Counted from the first letter of the stretch, positions 7,722 to 16,095 are shown. The stretch is 38,709 nt of DNA from Saprospiraceae bacterium (GCA_015490175.1 WFYJ01000128.1:1-38709); one strand, 5' to 3'. The notes: generated from the sequence alone by a model not told the origin. Numbers and translations: made by a program.

Positions 7722-8429
7722 TCACACGGCCAGGCGGCGTGCCGCCAGCAGCGACTCGAACAGTTTGCGGCCATCGGTGTTGCCCAGCACCTCTTCGGCG
7801 GCGCGCTCGGGGTGGGGCATCATGCCGATGACGTTGCGCTGCTCGTTGCAGATGCCCGCGATGTGATGGAGCGAGCCGTTGGGGTTGCTCTGGGCGGTGA
7901 GTTCGCCCTCGGGCGTGCAGTAGCGGAACAGCACCTGGTGGTTGGCTTCGAGGCGGTTGATGGTGTCTTCGTCGGCGTAGTAGCGGCCGTCGGCATGGGC
8001 GATGGGGATCTTCAGCACCTCGCCGGCATGCAGCGTGGCCGTCACGGGCGACTGCAGCGACTCGGTGCGCAGCCAGACATTCTTGCAGATGAACTTCCGG
8101 TTTTCGTTGGGCAGCAACACGCCCGGCAGCAAGCCTGCCTCGCAAAGGACCTGGAAGCCGTTGCAGATGCCCCACACGTAGCCGCCCGCCTTTGCAAATT
8201 CGATGACCGACTGCATGATAGGCGAGAAACGGGCGATGGCACCCGCACGCAGGTAGTCGCCATACGAAAAACCGCCGGGCAGCACCACGCAGTCGTCGGT
8301 GGTCAGGCCGCCCAGGTCGGTGTCCTTGTGCCACAGTTTTTTCACCTCACAGCCCATCACCGTGCCCAGCACGTGGACCATGTCGTCGTCGCAATTGGAG
8401 CCGGGAAATACGACTACGCCGAATTTCAT
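7722..8429 (-). CDS. purQ: Phosphoribosylformylglycinamidine synthase subunit PurQ
   Basis: The product is 235 aa, normal for PurQ. It is the glutaminase of FGAM synthase in purine synthesis and feeds ammonia to PurL. Class I amidotransferase motifs are seen: FPGSNCDDD at the N-terminus, the [15 protein letters not shown] oxyanion region, nucleophile Cys89 in WGICNGFQ, and the partner His206 and Glu208 in MMPHPERA. A separate PurQ implies a small PurL plus PurS elsewhere in the genome. The start is chosen at [10 protein letters not shown]; the frame is open further but runs into spacer repeats. A copy of the 13-mer (8445-8457) lies in the leader 15 nt before the ATG, with a -7 promoter element just beyond. 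No clear terminator is seen after the gene. Confidence 0.95.
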   Translation of the reverse strand: MKFGVVVFPGSNCDDDMVHVLGTVMGCEVKKLWHKDTDLGGLTTDDCVVLPGGFSYGDYLRAGAIARFSPIMQSVIEFAKAGGYVWGICNGFQVLCEAGLLPGVLLPNENRKFICKNVWLRTESLQSPVTATLHAGEVLKIPIAHADGRYYADEDTINRLEANHQVLFRYCTPEGELTAQSNPNGSLHHIAGICNEQRNVIGMMPHPERAAEEVLGNTDGRKLFESLLAARRLAV

Positions 8430-8444
8430 ATCCAGAATTTTTGC

Positions 8445-8457
8445 GCCTTTCGGCAAA
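8445..8457 (-). other. 13-mer signature motif TTTGCCGAAAGGC in the purQ leader
   Basis: This is one of nine exact copies in the window (see findings). Here it is in the predicted 5' leader between the -7 element and the start codon, reading in gene direction, where it could form a GCC-GAAA-GGC hairpin. Confidence 0.6.
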
Positions 8458-8464
8458 TGAAGCA

Positions 8465-8472
8465 CAAAGGTA
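8465..8472 (-). promoter_or_regulatory. Probable purQ -7 promoter element
   Basis: The minus strand reads TACCTTTG, an exact match to TAnnTTTG, 36 nt upstream of the purQ ATG. No clear -33 TTTG is seen at the expected distance. Confidence 0.5.
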
Positions 8473-8547
8473 GCGAATTGGAGAAGGAGAGATGGCGCGA
8501 GGAGAAGAGGAGAGGAATCGCGGATTTGCTGGTTGAGACTGCGCAAA

Positions 8548-8615
8548 CTGCAGATGTTGAAACGCCGCTGTCGCGGCGATGTTGAGACGCGCCAGAGGCG
8601 CGATGTTGAGATATG
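8548..8615 (+). repeat. Palindromic GATGTTGAGACGC repeats
   Basis: Units built on GATGTTGA are each followed by a GC-rich hairpin (CGCCGC..GCGGCG at about 8563-8578 and CGCGCC AGA GGCGCG at 8588-8602). A degenerate pair recurs at 8776-8810. These lie in the xseA-purQ spacer, which has no gene. Confidence 0.55.
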
Positions 8616-8635
8616 CTTGACGCCATACAGTTTGG

Positions 8636-8770
8636 GACTTTCCGACGAGTCGGAACAAGCTCCAGCTCGCCGGGAACGAGCTTTCCGACAAGTCGGAACA
8701 GGTTTCCGAAGACTCGGAACAAGTTTTGCGCGAGACTTTGGGGTTTTTCAGGGGCCTCAGGATTGAGCGA
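8636..8770 (+). repeat. Short hairpin array 2
   Basis: Tandem 21-22 nt units of the form AACRAGCTTTCCGAnnnnTCGG are each a self-complementary hairpin. The inner bases vary in a paired way (CCGAC/GTCGG, CCGA/TCGG, CCAGC/GCCGG). The array ends in the shared tail TTTTGCG..GAGACTTTGGGGTTTTTCAGGGGCCTCAGG. Confidence 0.65.
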
Positions 8771-8819
8771 GGTTGAGACCGCGCGGCGGATGTTGAGACG
8801 CCGATACCCGGGGCCTGCC

Positions 8820-10067
8820 TCAATCCTTCTTTTCGGCATTCGTCGTTCGGCTTTCCACGATGCCGTCGGGCAGATGGGTGCGGATCGGGGTGCCCGGTTC
8901 GACCTCGCGTGCCGAGCGCAGCAGGCGGCCGTCGGGCAGGGTGGTGAGGGTGAACCCGCGCCGCATGGTGTGTTCGGGGCGCAGCAGGGCAAGCTGGCGT
9001 TCGAGCGTGTCGAGTTCGCGGGCGGCGGTGCGCAGCAGCCAGGTGGTGGCCTTCCTTGCGCGCTGGTGCAGGCCGTCGAGGGCCAGATGTTCGCGCTGCA
9101 GGCGGTGACTGACCGCCAGGTGGAGGCTGCGGTGCAGGCGCGCGAGGGTGTCGCGCTGCGCCTGCATGAGAAAGCGCGTTGCTTCGCGCAACCGCTCTTC
9201 GAGCACCTGGATCTCCATTTCGAAGTGCATGTTGTGGCGGATGAGCCAGTCGGCAGCAGCGGTGGGCGTCTTGAGGCGCGTGTGGGCCACCATGTCGAGC
9301 ACAGTCTCGTCGGTCTCGTGACCGATGGCCGTGAGCACCGGCAGCGGAAAGCGGGCCACGGCGCGGCACAGCGCCTCGCTGTCGAAGGCAGCCAGGTCGA
9401 GGCGGGAGCCGCCGCCGCGCAGCAGCACCACGCAGTCGAAGTCGCGCTGGCGCGCTTCGATCTCGCTGAGCCGTGCCAGCACCTCTTTTTCCGTAAGGAC
9501 GCCCTGCATGGCAGCGGGGAACAGCTCGTGCCGGAAGGCATAGCCGAACTCGTTTTCCGAAAGGTGCGTCGCGAAATCTTGCAGGCCGGCGGCCGTGGGC
9601 GCCGAGATGAGGGCCAGGCGCTGCACGACGACGGGCAGGGGACGCTCCTTGTTTTTTTCCAGAAGGCCTTCCTGCTGCAGCCTGGCGATGAGCCGGCGGC
9701 GGGCCCGCTCGAGGCGGCCCAGCGTGTAGTCGGAGTCCAGGTCGAGCACGTGCAGCTTGAGGCCGTAGCGCTCGTGGTATTCCACCCGCACGCGGGCCTG
9801 GATTTCCATGCCCACCTGCAGCAGGGCGTCGAGCTCGCTGCCCAACTGGTCGTACAGCTCGTCGAGCTGGAGGCGCCAGACGACGGCGCCGGCCTGAGCG
9901 ATGATGTCGCCGGTGTCTTCGTCTTTTTCCACCAGCTCGAGCCAGCAGTGGCCGCGCGCCACCTGCACCTGCCCGATCTCGGCGCGCACCCACACGGCCT
10001 CGGGAAAGTTGAGCGCAAACATGCGCCGGATGAATTCGTTGAGCTCGAAAAGGGTATGGACAGTCAT
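8820..10067 (-). CDS. xseA: Exodeoxyribonuclease VII large subunit
   Basis: The product is 415 aa, in the family range. It is the catalytic subunit of ExoVII, which degrades single-stranded DNA from both ends. The N-terminal OB fold (to about 105) has VWVRAEIGQV and the GHCWLELVEKDE strand. The nuclease core follows with LALISAPTAAGLQDF, the acidic segment FDCVVLLRGGGSRLDLAAFD and AIGHETDETVLDMVAHTRLKTPTAAA. A long coiled-coil region runs from about 270 to 360, then MRRGFTLTTLPDGRLL. The small subunit xseB usually follows directly but is not present; a 390-bp repeat spacer and purQ follow instead. A weak -7 element (TATCTTCG, 10088-10095) lies 21 nt upstream. Confidence 0.95.
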   Translation of the reverse strand: MTVHTLFELNEFIRRMFALNFPEAVWVRAEIGQVQVARGHCWLELVEKDEDTGDIIAQAGAVVWRLQLDELYDQLGSELDALLQVGMEIQARVRVEYHERYGLKLHVLDLDSDYTLGRLERARRRLIARLQQEGLLEKNKERPLPVVVQRLALISAPTAAGLQDFATHLSENEFGYAFRHELFPAAMQGVLTEKEVLARLSEIEARQRDFDCVVLLRGGGSRLDLAAFDSEALCRAVARFPLPVLTAIGHETDETVLDMVAHTRLKTPTAAADWLIRHNMHFEMEIQVLEERLREATRFLMQAQRDTLARLHRSLHLAVSHRLQREHLALDGLHQRARKATTWLLRTAARELDTLERQLALLRPEHTMRRGFTLTTLPDGRLLRSAREVEPGTPIRTHLPDGIVESRTTNAEKKD

Positions 10068-10116
10068 AGGCGGTGACCTTGTGCGCGCGAAGATAGGGGC
10101 TGGAGCGGCATGCGGC

Positions 10117-10758
10117 TCATTGGGCCGTCAGCTCCAGCCCCTCGCGGGCCGAGGTGTTGGCGGGGTTGTACAGCAGCACCTGCTCGAACAGCATGCGCGC
10201 CTCGTCGCGTTTGCCCAGGCGGTATTTGGTCCAGGCGAGCATCAGCAGGCTGTCGGCATCGAAGGGGTAGTGGTTGACCACCTTTTCGAAGTGGCGCTCG
10301 GCCATGCGGAAATCCTCGCGCGCGTAGTAGAGGGCGCCCAGGCGGTAGTGCGTCAACGCGTGGTTGGGATCGATGTCGAGGATCTGCTTGTAGACGGCCA
10401 GCACCTCATCCATGTTGCCCAGCGCCGCCAGGGGAATGACCAGCCCGAGTCTTGCCTCGATGCTGAGCGGCTTGAGGGTGACGGCGCGGCGGTAGTACTG
10501 CTCCGAGCGGTCGTAGGCGCCGGTCAGGTAGTGGAGCCAGCCCAGCCGCAGGTTCATCGCATAATGGCGCGCCTGGTAGTGCGCCATGAGGGCATCGATG
10601 GCGCCCTGATAGTCGCCCGCCGCTTCGGCCTGGTAGCTGCGGGCAAAGGCGTCGAGCGTCTGCTCGAAGGGGCTGCTCTGGGCCTGCGCCGCGGGTGCGA
10701 GGAGCCACGGCAGCACGAAGGTCAGCAATAGTGCGGTGAGGTGATTTCCCGTTTTCAT
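10117..10758 (-). CDS. Secreted tetratricopeptide repeat protein
   Basis: The product is 213 aa with a signal peptide (about 1-27, ending APAAQAQ). The mature part is made of TPR helices: at least four repeats are visible, for example the ones around AEAAGDYQGAIDALMAHY, YDRSEQYYRRAVTLKP, MDEVLAVYKQILDIDPNHA and FRMAERHFEKVVNHYPFD. It is a periplasmic scaffold by inference. Its ATG overlaps the TGA of the upstream gene (ATGA), so it is translationally coupled and is the last gene of the four-gene run. It probably works with the outer-membrane protein encoded before it. No partner-specific motif is seen. Confidence 0.85.
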   Translation of the reverse strand: MKTGNHLTALLLTFVLPWLLAPAAQAQSSPFEQTLDAFARSYQAEAAGDYQGAIDALMAHYQARHYAMNLRLGWLHYLTGAYDRSEQYYRRAVTLKPLSIEARLGLVIPLAALGNMDEVLAVYKQILDIDPNHALTHYRLGALYYAREDFRMAERHFEKVVNHYPFDADSLLMLAWTKYRLGKRDEARMLFEQVLLYNPANTSAREGLELTAQ

Positions 10759-12017
10759 AGGCTTCGGTTTGTACCAATGATGAAAGAATAGTAGTGAAAA
10801 GGCGTTCCGGCAGGGCTTTGTTTGCGTTCGCCCTGCACGAGCAGGTAAATCATCTGGGGGCCCATTGTCTTTTGCCACATGAGCGACCAGCGGTTGCGGG
10901 CGGCGTTGGGATTGTTGTTGAGGATGTATCCGAGGCTTTCGCCAAAAACCACCATGTCGCTCTGGGCGAAAAAGGAGGCGCTGAGGCGCCAGTCGTGGTC
11001 GAGCGGCTGCCACTCGGCCTGTACGCGCATGGGCAGGGCCGTGCGGCCGTCGCCCGACAGGTAGAGTTGCGGCTCGACGAGCAGGCGCAGGTAGTGGCGG
11101 CCCAGGGGCCTGCCGTACTGCGCGGCGAGGCCGCCTTGCAGGGCCGTGCGCTGTTCGACGCGCAGCGTGTCGGCAAGGGTGGTGCGCAGGGGCAGCGCCG
11201 CGCCCCAGAGCGTCAGGGAGAGCGGGCCGCGGTGGTGGCGTACGGCCGCGGTGAGCGCGAAGGCGCGCTGGCGCAGTGCGATGCTGGCCGTGCTGTCGGC
11301 GGCCTCGGGCTGTGGCTGTTGGCCGTCGAACCACAGGGCGTGCCCCGATAGGACGAGTGCGGTGCCCGGCCGCAGTACGCGGTCGGCGCGCAGGTAGTAG
11401 TCCGTTTGCCGGAAAGGCAGTGCGAAGGCGGGCTGTCGCAGCACCGACACGGCATGGGTCAGCCGCCAGCGGGGCGCCGGCCGCTGCACGAAGCCAAGGG
11501 TGAGCAGGGCCTGGGCCGGAAACGAGTCGGCCTGGGTGCTGGTGCGCCACAGCACCTCGCCGAACAGGTCGGTGAGGCCCAGCGGGCCGCTGCGGGCCAG
11601 CCGCTGCACGGCGGGTGCGGCCTGCCCGGCCAGCACGTACCATTCGTCGTAGCGGTCGCTCATGGCGAGGGCGTACTGCAGCCAGCGGGCGCTGGCCAGG
11701 TCGGCGCCGTCGAGGCGCAGGGCGCGCTGCAACTGCTCGATGGCCAGCCCGAAGTGGCCCGTGCGCGCCGCGGCGATGCCGGTGCGCCGGTACCAGACGG
11801 CCCAGGGCAGGGGCGGCTCGCATTGTCGGGCCAGTTGCACCAGTGCGTCCCATCGCCCTTCGGCAAACAGACGGGCCGAGTGACGGTCGAGTACCCGCAC
11901 CGTGCAGCTATCCGACTGGGCGCGAGCCGGCACGAGCGGCGCGAGCCACCCCGCCAGAGCAAGCAAGAGCAGAATCAGGCGGCGGCCGGAGCGGGGGTTC
12001 AGGTCGGCGTGCTTCAT
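10755..12017 (-). CDS. Predicted outer-membrane protein with TPR-like N-terminus
   Basis: The product is 420 aa with a signal peptide (about 12-34, ending VPARAQ). The N-terminal third (about 45-150) is helical and TPR-like (FGLAIEQLQRALRLDGADL). The remainder alternates short amphipathic strands with aromatic ends (YYLRADRVLRPGTALVLSG, YLRLLVEPQLYLSG, WRLSASFFAQSDMVVFGES) and finishes in a strand-like IIGTNRSL, as in a beta barrel. It overlaps both neighbours by ATGA and lies between the UT-M23 fusion and the TPR protein. A sister 13-mer (GGCTTTCGCCAAA, 10934-10946) encodes FGES. The barrel assignment is inferred from the pattern; I do not recognise the family. Confidence 0.65.
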   Translation of the reverse strand: MKHADLNPRSGRRLILLLLALAGWLAPLVPARAQSDSCTVRVLDRHSARLFAEGRWDALVQLARQCEPPLPWAVWYRRTGIAAARTGHFGLAIEQLQRALRLDGADLASARWLQYALAMSDRYDEWYVLAGQAAPAVQRLARSGPLGLTDLFGEVLWRTSTQADSFPAQALLTLGFVQRPAPRWRLTHAVSVLRQPAFALPFRQTDYYLRADRVLRPGTALVLSGHALWFDGQQPQPEAADSTASIALRQRAFALTAAVRHHRGPLSLTLWGAALPLRTTLADTLRVEQRTALQGGLAAQYGRPLGRHYLRLLVEPQLYLSGDGRTALPMRVQAEWQPLDHDWRLSASFFAQSDMVVFGESLGYILNNNPNAARNRWSLMWQKTMGPQMIYLLVQGERKQSPAGTPFHYYSFIIGTNRSL

Positions 12018-14287
12018 CGGCTCATGGGTTTTTGCGTGTCCGGAAAGTGGAATGCGTCGGTGCCGGGCGGCAGATCGGGCAGGCGACGGGCCCGCAGCTG
12101 CTGTGTGCCGCACCGGCATATCAGTTGCCGCAATCCGTCGGGGCCAATGTGCAGTTGTGCATGCTGGTACAGGCGGCGCCGGCGCCAGCGCCGCAGGTGG
12201 ACGCGTGCCTCGAGCACGAGCGACGACTCGGCCGTGGTGTCGGCCGGCCAGCTCAGCTCGTAGTCCACCTCGCGGTACTGGTAAAAGGGCGCGGCCAGGT
12301 CGTGCAGCCACCGGCCGGGGCCCCGGGCCACCTGGTGCAGCGGAATGTGGTCGTGCACCCTGAGGCGCGGGTAGAAGCCCAGCACCATCCTGGTGGCTGC
12401 AAGGTAGAAGTGGTACAGCAGGCTATCGGTCTGGCCCGTGAAAGCGGTGCAGTAGAAGACGGTGTCGTCGCGGTAGAAGGTGAGGGTGCTGCCCGTACTT
12501 CGACACAGCAGGTAGGGGCGGCCGTCGGTCCAGGTCTTCACTTCCCATTCCTCGATGCGGGCCGGCGCCGCTTCCCGCTCCGGCCCCTCGGCGCCGATGC
12601 CGAAGCGCAGGATCTGGCCGGGCTGCAGTGCGAAGGCCTTGAGCAGCCAGGGGTGCGGCTCGACATTGCTCACCGTGTCGCCCTCGCGCGGGATGTCGTA
12701 CATGTGAAACTCGGGGGCTTCATTTGCCGAAAGGCGCATCCAGGCAGCTATGGGCCACTCGATGGTGTGGGAGCCGGTCCAGGGGGTGGCCTGCACCTGC
12801 ATGTGGAGGTGGGGCACGGGCGAGCGGCCCGAGTTGCCGAGGCGGGCCAGCACCTGCCCGCGACGCACGTACTGGCCTGGCTGCACCTCGATGGTGCCGG
12901 CGCGCAGGTGGGCCAGGTTGGTGTACAGCCCTTCGGCATGGCGGATGACGATGGCGTTGCCCCAGTTGTCGCGCAGGTTGACCTGGCCCGGCGCGTTGTC
13001 GGGCACGTGGTCAATCACTTCGGCCACGTAGCCGTCGGCGGGGGCCAGCACGGGCAGGTTGTAGCAGTAGTAATCTTCGAGGCGGGAGCCGTCGTTGCGC
13101 CAGGTGCGGCCCTCGCTGTCCTGCACCTCGAAGTCCCAGGCGTGGCGCCAGGGGCCGCGGTGGGTGTGGGGGCCGTCGTGGCCCTGCGTCACCGTCCACT
13201 CGCCCATGAAGGGCAGGTAGATGTGATGCCACACGGCGCCGGCAAAGCGGCGCAGGTAGGTGGTATAGGCGTACAGGTTGGCCTCGGGCGAGTAGGTCTG
13301 CACGGCCGGGCGCGGCAGCAGATCCACGTGCGTGATGGAGGCCGTGCTGTACAGCACCAGGAGCACCACGGCCACGAAGGGCAGCGAGTAGATGGGCAGC
13401 CATACGAGGGCAAACAGCGACACGGAAGCGGCGATGGCCACGGCAATGACGGGGCCGGCCAGCACGGCCAGCAGGAAGGTGCGCCATGAGGGAATGAAGA
13501 AAAAGGCGCCCAGGGCGATGGCCGTCAGGATGAAGTTGAAGCCGATATAGGTGTAGGACAGTTGCGTGATGTCGGCGCCCACGACGTGGTAGTACGCAAA
13601 GCCGGACAGAAAGCCGGCCAGCGCCATGAGCGTGGCGATGCGCGAGCTGAGCAGCAGCGCCAGGGTGAGCAGCAGGCCGCTCAACAGGTTTTCCTGGAAA
13701 ATGATGGCGGCCAGCGAGCGCAACCAGGTGTCGAGCCACAGCGGCAGCGGCCAACTGCTGAGCCACTCGTACCAGCCCACCAGCTCACTGCCGCCCACGC
13801 GGTACAGCTCGTTGAGCCGAAAGATGCCCGACTCGCTGTGCCACAGCGCCTCGTACTGGCGCGCGGCCAGCAGGATGGCCCAGATGCTCATCAGAAACGG
13901 CAGGCTCAGGGCCGGCAGCCCGAAGCGGGCCAGCAACTGCGTCAGGCTGACACTCCACAACAGCGTGAACACCACGCTCACCACCAGCACCACCGCCATG
14001 GCGGCGTTGAGCTCGTAAAGGGAGGCGAGGCTGAGGGTGACCAGCAGCGCATTCATGCCCCACAAACCTTCGCCGATGTAGTCTTTGCCATAGCCCATCA
14101 GGCGGGCCAGCAGATGCGTGCCCACCACGCTGGCCAGGCCCGCCAGGCCCGCAGGCCAGTACACGAAGGTGGTGAGCAGCACCAGCAACGAGGCCGGGCG
14201 GTGCCGGGTGAAGAATATCTGCCCGTAGGCGTGCAGCGTGCTCTCGGCCCAGAAGCGCACCGCCGTGTTTTGAAACAGCGCGTTCAT
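12014..14287 (-). CDS. Urea-transporter domain fused to M23 metallopeptidase
   Basis: The product is 757 aa. Residues 20-325 form a urea-transporter-like membrane domain: about ten helices, with YGQIFFTRHRPASLLVLL and the selectivity-type motif GEGLWGMNALLVTLSL near 75, and a second pseudo-repeat around FQENLLSGLLLTLALLL and YIGFNFILTAIALG. Residues 355-525 form an M23 peptidase domain with HTHRGPWRHAWDF (His382, Asp385) and PHLHMQV (His493, His495) as zinc ligands and LAHLRAG (His460) as the catalytic His. The first motif is H-x2-D where textbook M23 has H-x3-D. The last 220 residues are an unassigned beta-rich domain. It could move a small amide or amine across the membrane and cut a peptide in the periplasm. 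It overlaps both neighbours by 4 nt. Confidence 0.82.
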   Translation of the reverse strand: MNALFQNTAVRFWAESTLHAYGQIFFTRHRPASLLVLLTTFVYWPAGLAGLASVVGTHLLARLMGYGKDYIGEGLWGMNALLVTLSLASLYELNAAMAVVLVVSVVFTLLWSVSLTQLLARFGLPALSLPFLMSIWAILLAARQYEALWHSESGIFRLNELYRVGGSELVGWYEWLSSWPLPLWLDTWLRSLAAIIFQENLLSGLLLTLALLLSSRIATLMALAGFLSGFAYYHVVGADITQLSYTYIGFNFILTAIALGAFFFIPSWRTFLLAVLAGPVIAVAIAASVSLFALVWLPIYSLPFVAVVLLVLYSTASITHVDLLPRPAVQTYSPEANLYAYTTYLRRFAGAVWHHIYLPFMGEWTVTQGHDGPHTHRGPWRHAWDFEVQDSEGRTWRNDGSRLEDYYCYNLPVLAPADGYVAEVIDHVPDNAPGQVNLRDNWGNAIVIRHAEGLYTNLAHLRAGTIEVQPGQYVRRGQVLARLGNSGRSPVPHLHMQVQATPWTGSHTIEWPIAAWMRLSANEAPEFHMYDIPREGDTVSNVEPHPWLLKAFALQPGQILRFGIGAEGPEREAAPARIEEWEVKTWTDGRPYLLCRSTGSTLTFYRDDTVFYCTAFTGQTDSLLYHFYLAATRMVLGFYPRLRVHDHIPLHQVARGPGRWLHDLAAPFYQYREVDYELSWPADTTAESSLVLEARVHLRRWRRRRLYQHAQLHIGPDGLRQLICRCGTQQLRARRLPDLPPGTDAFHFPDTQKPMSR
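12723..12735 (-). other. 13-mer signature motif inside the UT-M23 gene
   Basis: An exact TTTGCCGAAAGGC on the + strand encodes RLSAN on the minus strand. The same codons occur for GLSAN in the HU-SPOR gene and the biotin-carrier gene. Confidence 0.6.
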
Positions 14288-15690
14288 GACGGATTGGATC
14301 CTTCACTGTGTGGCGGCGCTGCCTGTGCCAGGTGTGGCGGCAGCCGCTCGACCGACTGGATGTATTCGAGGGTTTCGCTCTGGCGAATGACGTGAGGCTT
14401 GCCTTCCGTGTCGATGAGTACCACGGCGGGGCGCAGCGTAATGAACTGCATCCATTGGGTCATGTTGTAGGCGCCCACGCGATGCACCACCACGTGATCG
14501 CCCTTTTGCAGGGGCGGCAGCTTGACCTGCTCGCGCACCACGTCTATGTTCATGCACAGCGGCCCGTAGAGCACGGCGTCTTCGCCGTACTGGCTGCACT
14601 CCTGGGCCGGCGAGATGACGTGCTCGTACCAGAAAGAGGTGAACAGGAGGTTGACGCCGAAGTCGAGAATGGTGGCGCGGCGCCCGTCGCTGAGGCGCTT
14701 GTTGGCCAGCACCGTGCCCAGCAGCCAGCCCGCATCGTCAATCAGGGCGCGGCCCGTTTCGAGCATGAGTACGGGCAGTTCGCCCCGGGCGAAGCCGGCC
14801 TTGAGCAGGCTGTTGGCGATGGCCTCGGCGTAGTCGTCGAACGAGGGCACCACGTCGGCACCGGCGTAGTAGGAGCCTTTCAGGGTGTTGCGCGAGGCGA
14901 AGCCGCCGCCCAGATCAATGTATTCGATGGCCTTGTCGTACTGCTTGCGGATGGCCAGGGCCAGCTCGCTCATTTTGGCGGCTGCCACACCATAGGCATC
15001 GGCGCTGAGCATGTAGGTGCCGATGTGGGCGTGCAGGCCCACCAGCTCGAGCCGACCGGAGAGAAAGATCTTCTGGATGGCTTCCCATGCCTGGCCGTTT
15101 TCGTAGTTGAAGCCGAAGCGATCCCACATGGGGTACACGCCCGTATCCATGTTGATGCGGATGGCCACGCGCGGGCGCCGATCCATCTCCTCGCTCAGGC
15201 CCACCAGCGTGTACAGCTCGTCGAAGTGGTCAATGTGGATGGGCGAGTCGTTGGCGATGGCCTTGCGCAGGTCGGCTTCCGACTTGTCGGGGCCGTTGAA
15301 CAGGATGTACTTGCCGGGCACGCCGTTGGCCAGGGCTTTGTCGTACTCGAAACCCGAAACGACCTCGGCCCACGAGCCCAGGCGGTGAAACACCCGGCAC
15401 ACGGCATCGAGATAGTTGGTCTTGTACGACCAGGCGAACTGCACCCTGGGGTAGCGCGTGCGGAAGGCCGTCAGGGCCTGCCGGTAGGTGTGCCGGATGG
15501 TGCGCTCCGAAATGACGAAAAGGGGAGAGCCGTACGTGGCCAGCAACTCCTTGACGGCTACCCCGTCAATGTGGGTCTGGGGCGTAAAAGCGCTGATGGG
15601 ACCGAACTTGCTGGTCACGCCCGGCTTGACGGGTTGCAGCACGGGCCGTTCGTAGCGCTTTTTCTTTTCGGTTGTCGGGGAAGTGCTCAT
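14284..15690 (-). CDS. Group IV PLP-dependent decarboxylase (diaminopimelate decarboxylase-like)
   Basis: The product is 468 aa in the alanine racemase/decarboxylase fold. These enzymes decarboxylate D,L-diaminopimelate, Orn, Lys, Arg or polyamine precursors. The PLP lysine is Lys90 in AWSYKTN. The barrel has LVGLHAHIGTYM (about 216-227), the phosphate-binding IDLGGGFA (258-265) and the ETGR loop (311-314). The C-terminal sheet has the catalytic Cys379, but as CMNID instead of the CESxD of true LysA, and GAYNMTQW. The changed CE pair and an N-terminal extension of about 40 residues suggest a non-lysine-pathway substrate. It is the first gene of the ATGA-coupled run and sits 491 bp (repeats) after the ATP-grasp gene. 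A weak -7-like TACTTTTC lies about 45 nt upstream. Confidence 0.85.
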   Translation of the reverse strand: MSTSPTTEKKKRYERPVLQPVKPGVTSKFGPISAFTPQTHIDGVAVKELLATYGSPLFVISERTIRHTYRQALTAFRTRYPRVQFAWSYKTNYLDAVCRVFHRLGSWAEVVSGFEYDKALANGVPGKYILFNGPDKSEADLRKAIANDSPIHIDHFDELYTLVGLSEEMDRRPRVAIRINMDTGVYPMWDRFGFNYENGQAWEAIQKIFLSGRLELVGLHAHIGTYMLSADAYGVAAAKMSELALAIRKQYDKAIEYIDLGGGFASRNTLKGSYYAGADVVPSFDDYAEAIANSLLKAGFARGELPVLMLETGRALIDDAGWLLGTVLANKRLSDGRRATILDFGVNLLFTSFWYEHVISPAQECSQYGEDAVLYGPLCMNIDVVREQVKLPPLQKGDHVVVHRVGAYNMTQWMQFITLRPAVVLIDTEGKPHVIRQSETLEYIQSVERLPPHLAQAAPPHSEGSNPS

Positions 15691-15749
15691 GGGCTGTAAA
15701 CTTGTGTTGGTTATCTGATAAATGAGCTTGCTGGAAAAGTACGTAACGA

Positions 15750-15975
15750 CGTGACGACGTGACGCGTGACGACGTGACGCGTGACGACCCCGATTTTGGC
15801 CGGAGCCTGCTCCGGTTTACCGGGACGAGCTTTCCGACGAGTCGGAATCTGTTTCCGGAGTCTCGCAACGAGCTCCGAAACTTCGGGAACAAGCTCCGGC
15901 TCGCCGGGAACAAGCTTTTGCGGCCCCGAAGGCTCGGAACGAGTTGTTTCGCGAGGCTATGTTTTTTTCAGGGGC
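15750..15975 (+). repeat. Short hairpin array 3
   Basis: It begins with GTGACGACGTGACGCGTGACG repeats, then about eight hairpin units of 20-23 nt (TTTCCGACGAGTCGGAA, AAGCTCCGGCTCGCCGGGAA and others) and the shared tail TTTTTTCAGGGGCCTC. The unit bases covary across the stems. It fills most of the spacer between the ATP-grasp and decarboxylase genes. Confidence 0.65.
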
Positions 15976-16095
15976 CTCTCAGAGTTTAGAGTTTAAAGTG
16001 TTTTTTGTTGATTATCAGTTTTTTGTTAAATCCTCGGTTCTTCGGTTCCTCATCCATTGCCACCGCAGCCTTCGGCAGCGGAAAACGCAGCCTGA
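15976..16095 (+). repeat. Composite spacer repeat, partial copy
   Basis: GAGTTTAGAGTTTAAAG, GTTGATTATCAGTTTTTTG, CCTCGGTTCTTCGGTTCCTC and CCGCAGCCTTCGGC match the first half of the composite at 22480-22790. The rest of the spacer (16096-16181) shows nothing recognisable. Confidence 0.6.

Noticed and set aside
15750-15975. Possible CRISPR array
   Set aside because: The units are hairpins with no constant repeat plus unique spacer structure, the period is about 21 nt, and no cas genes are present.
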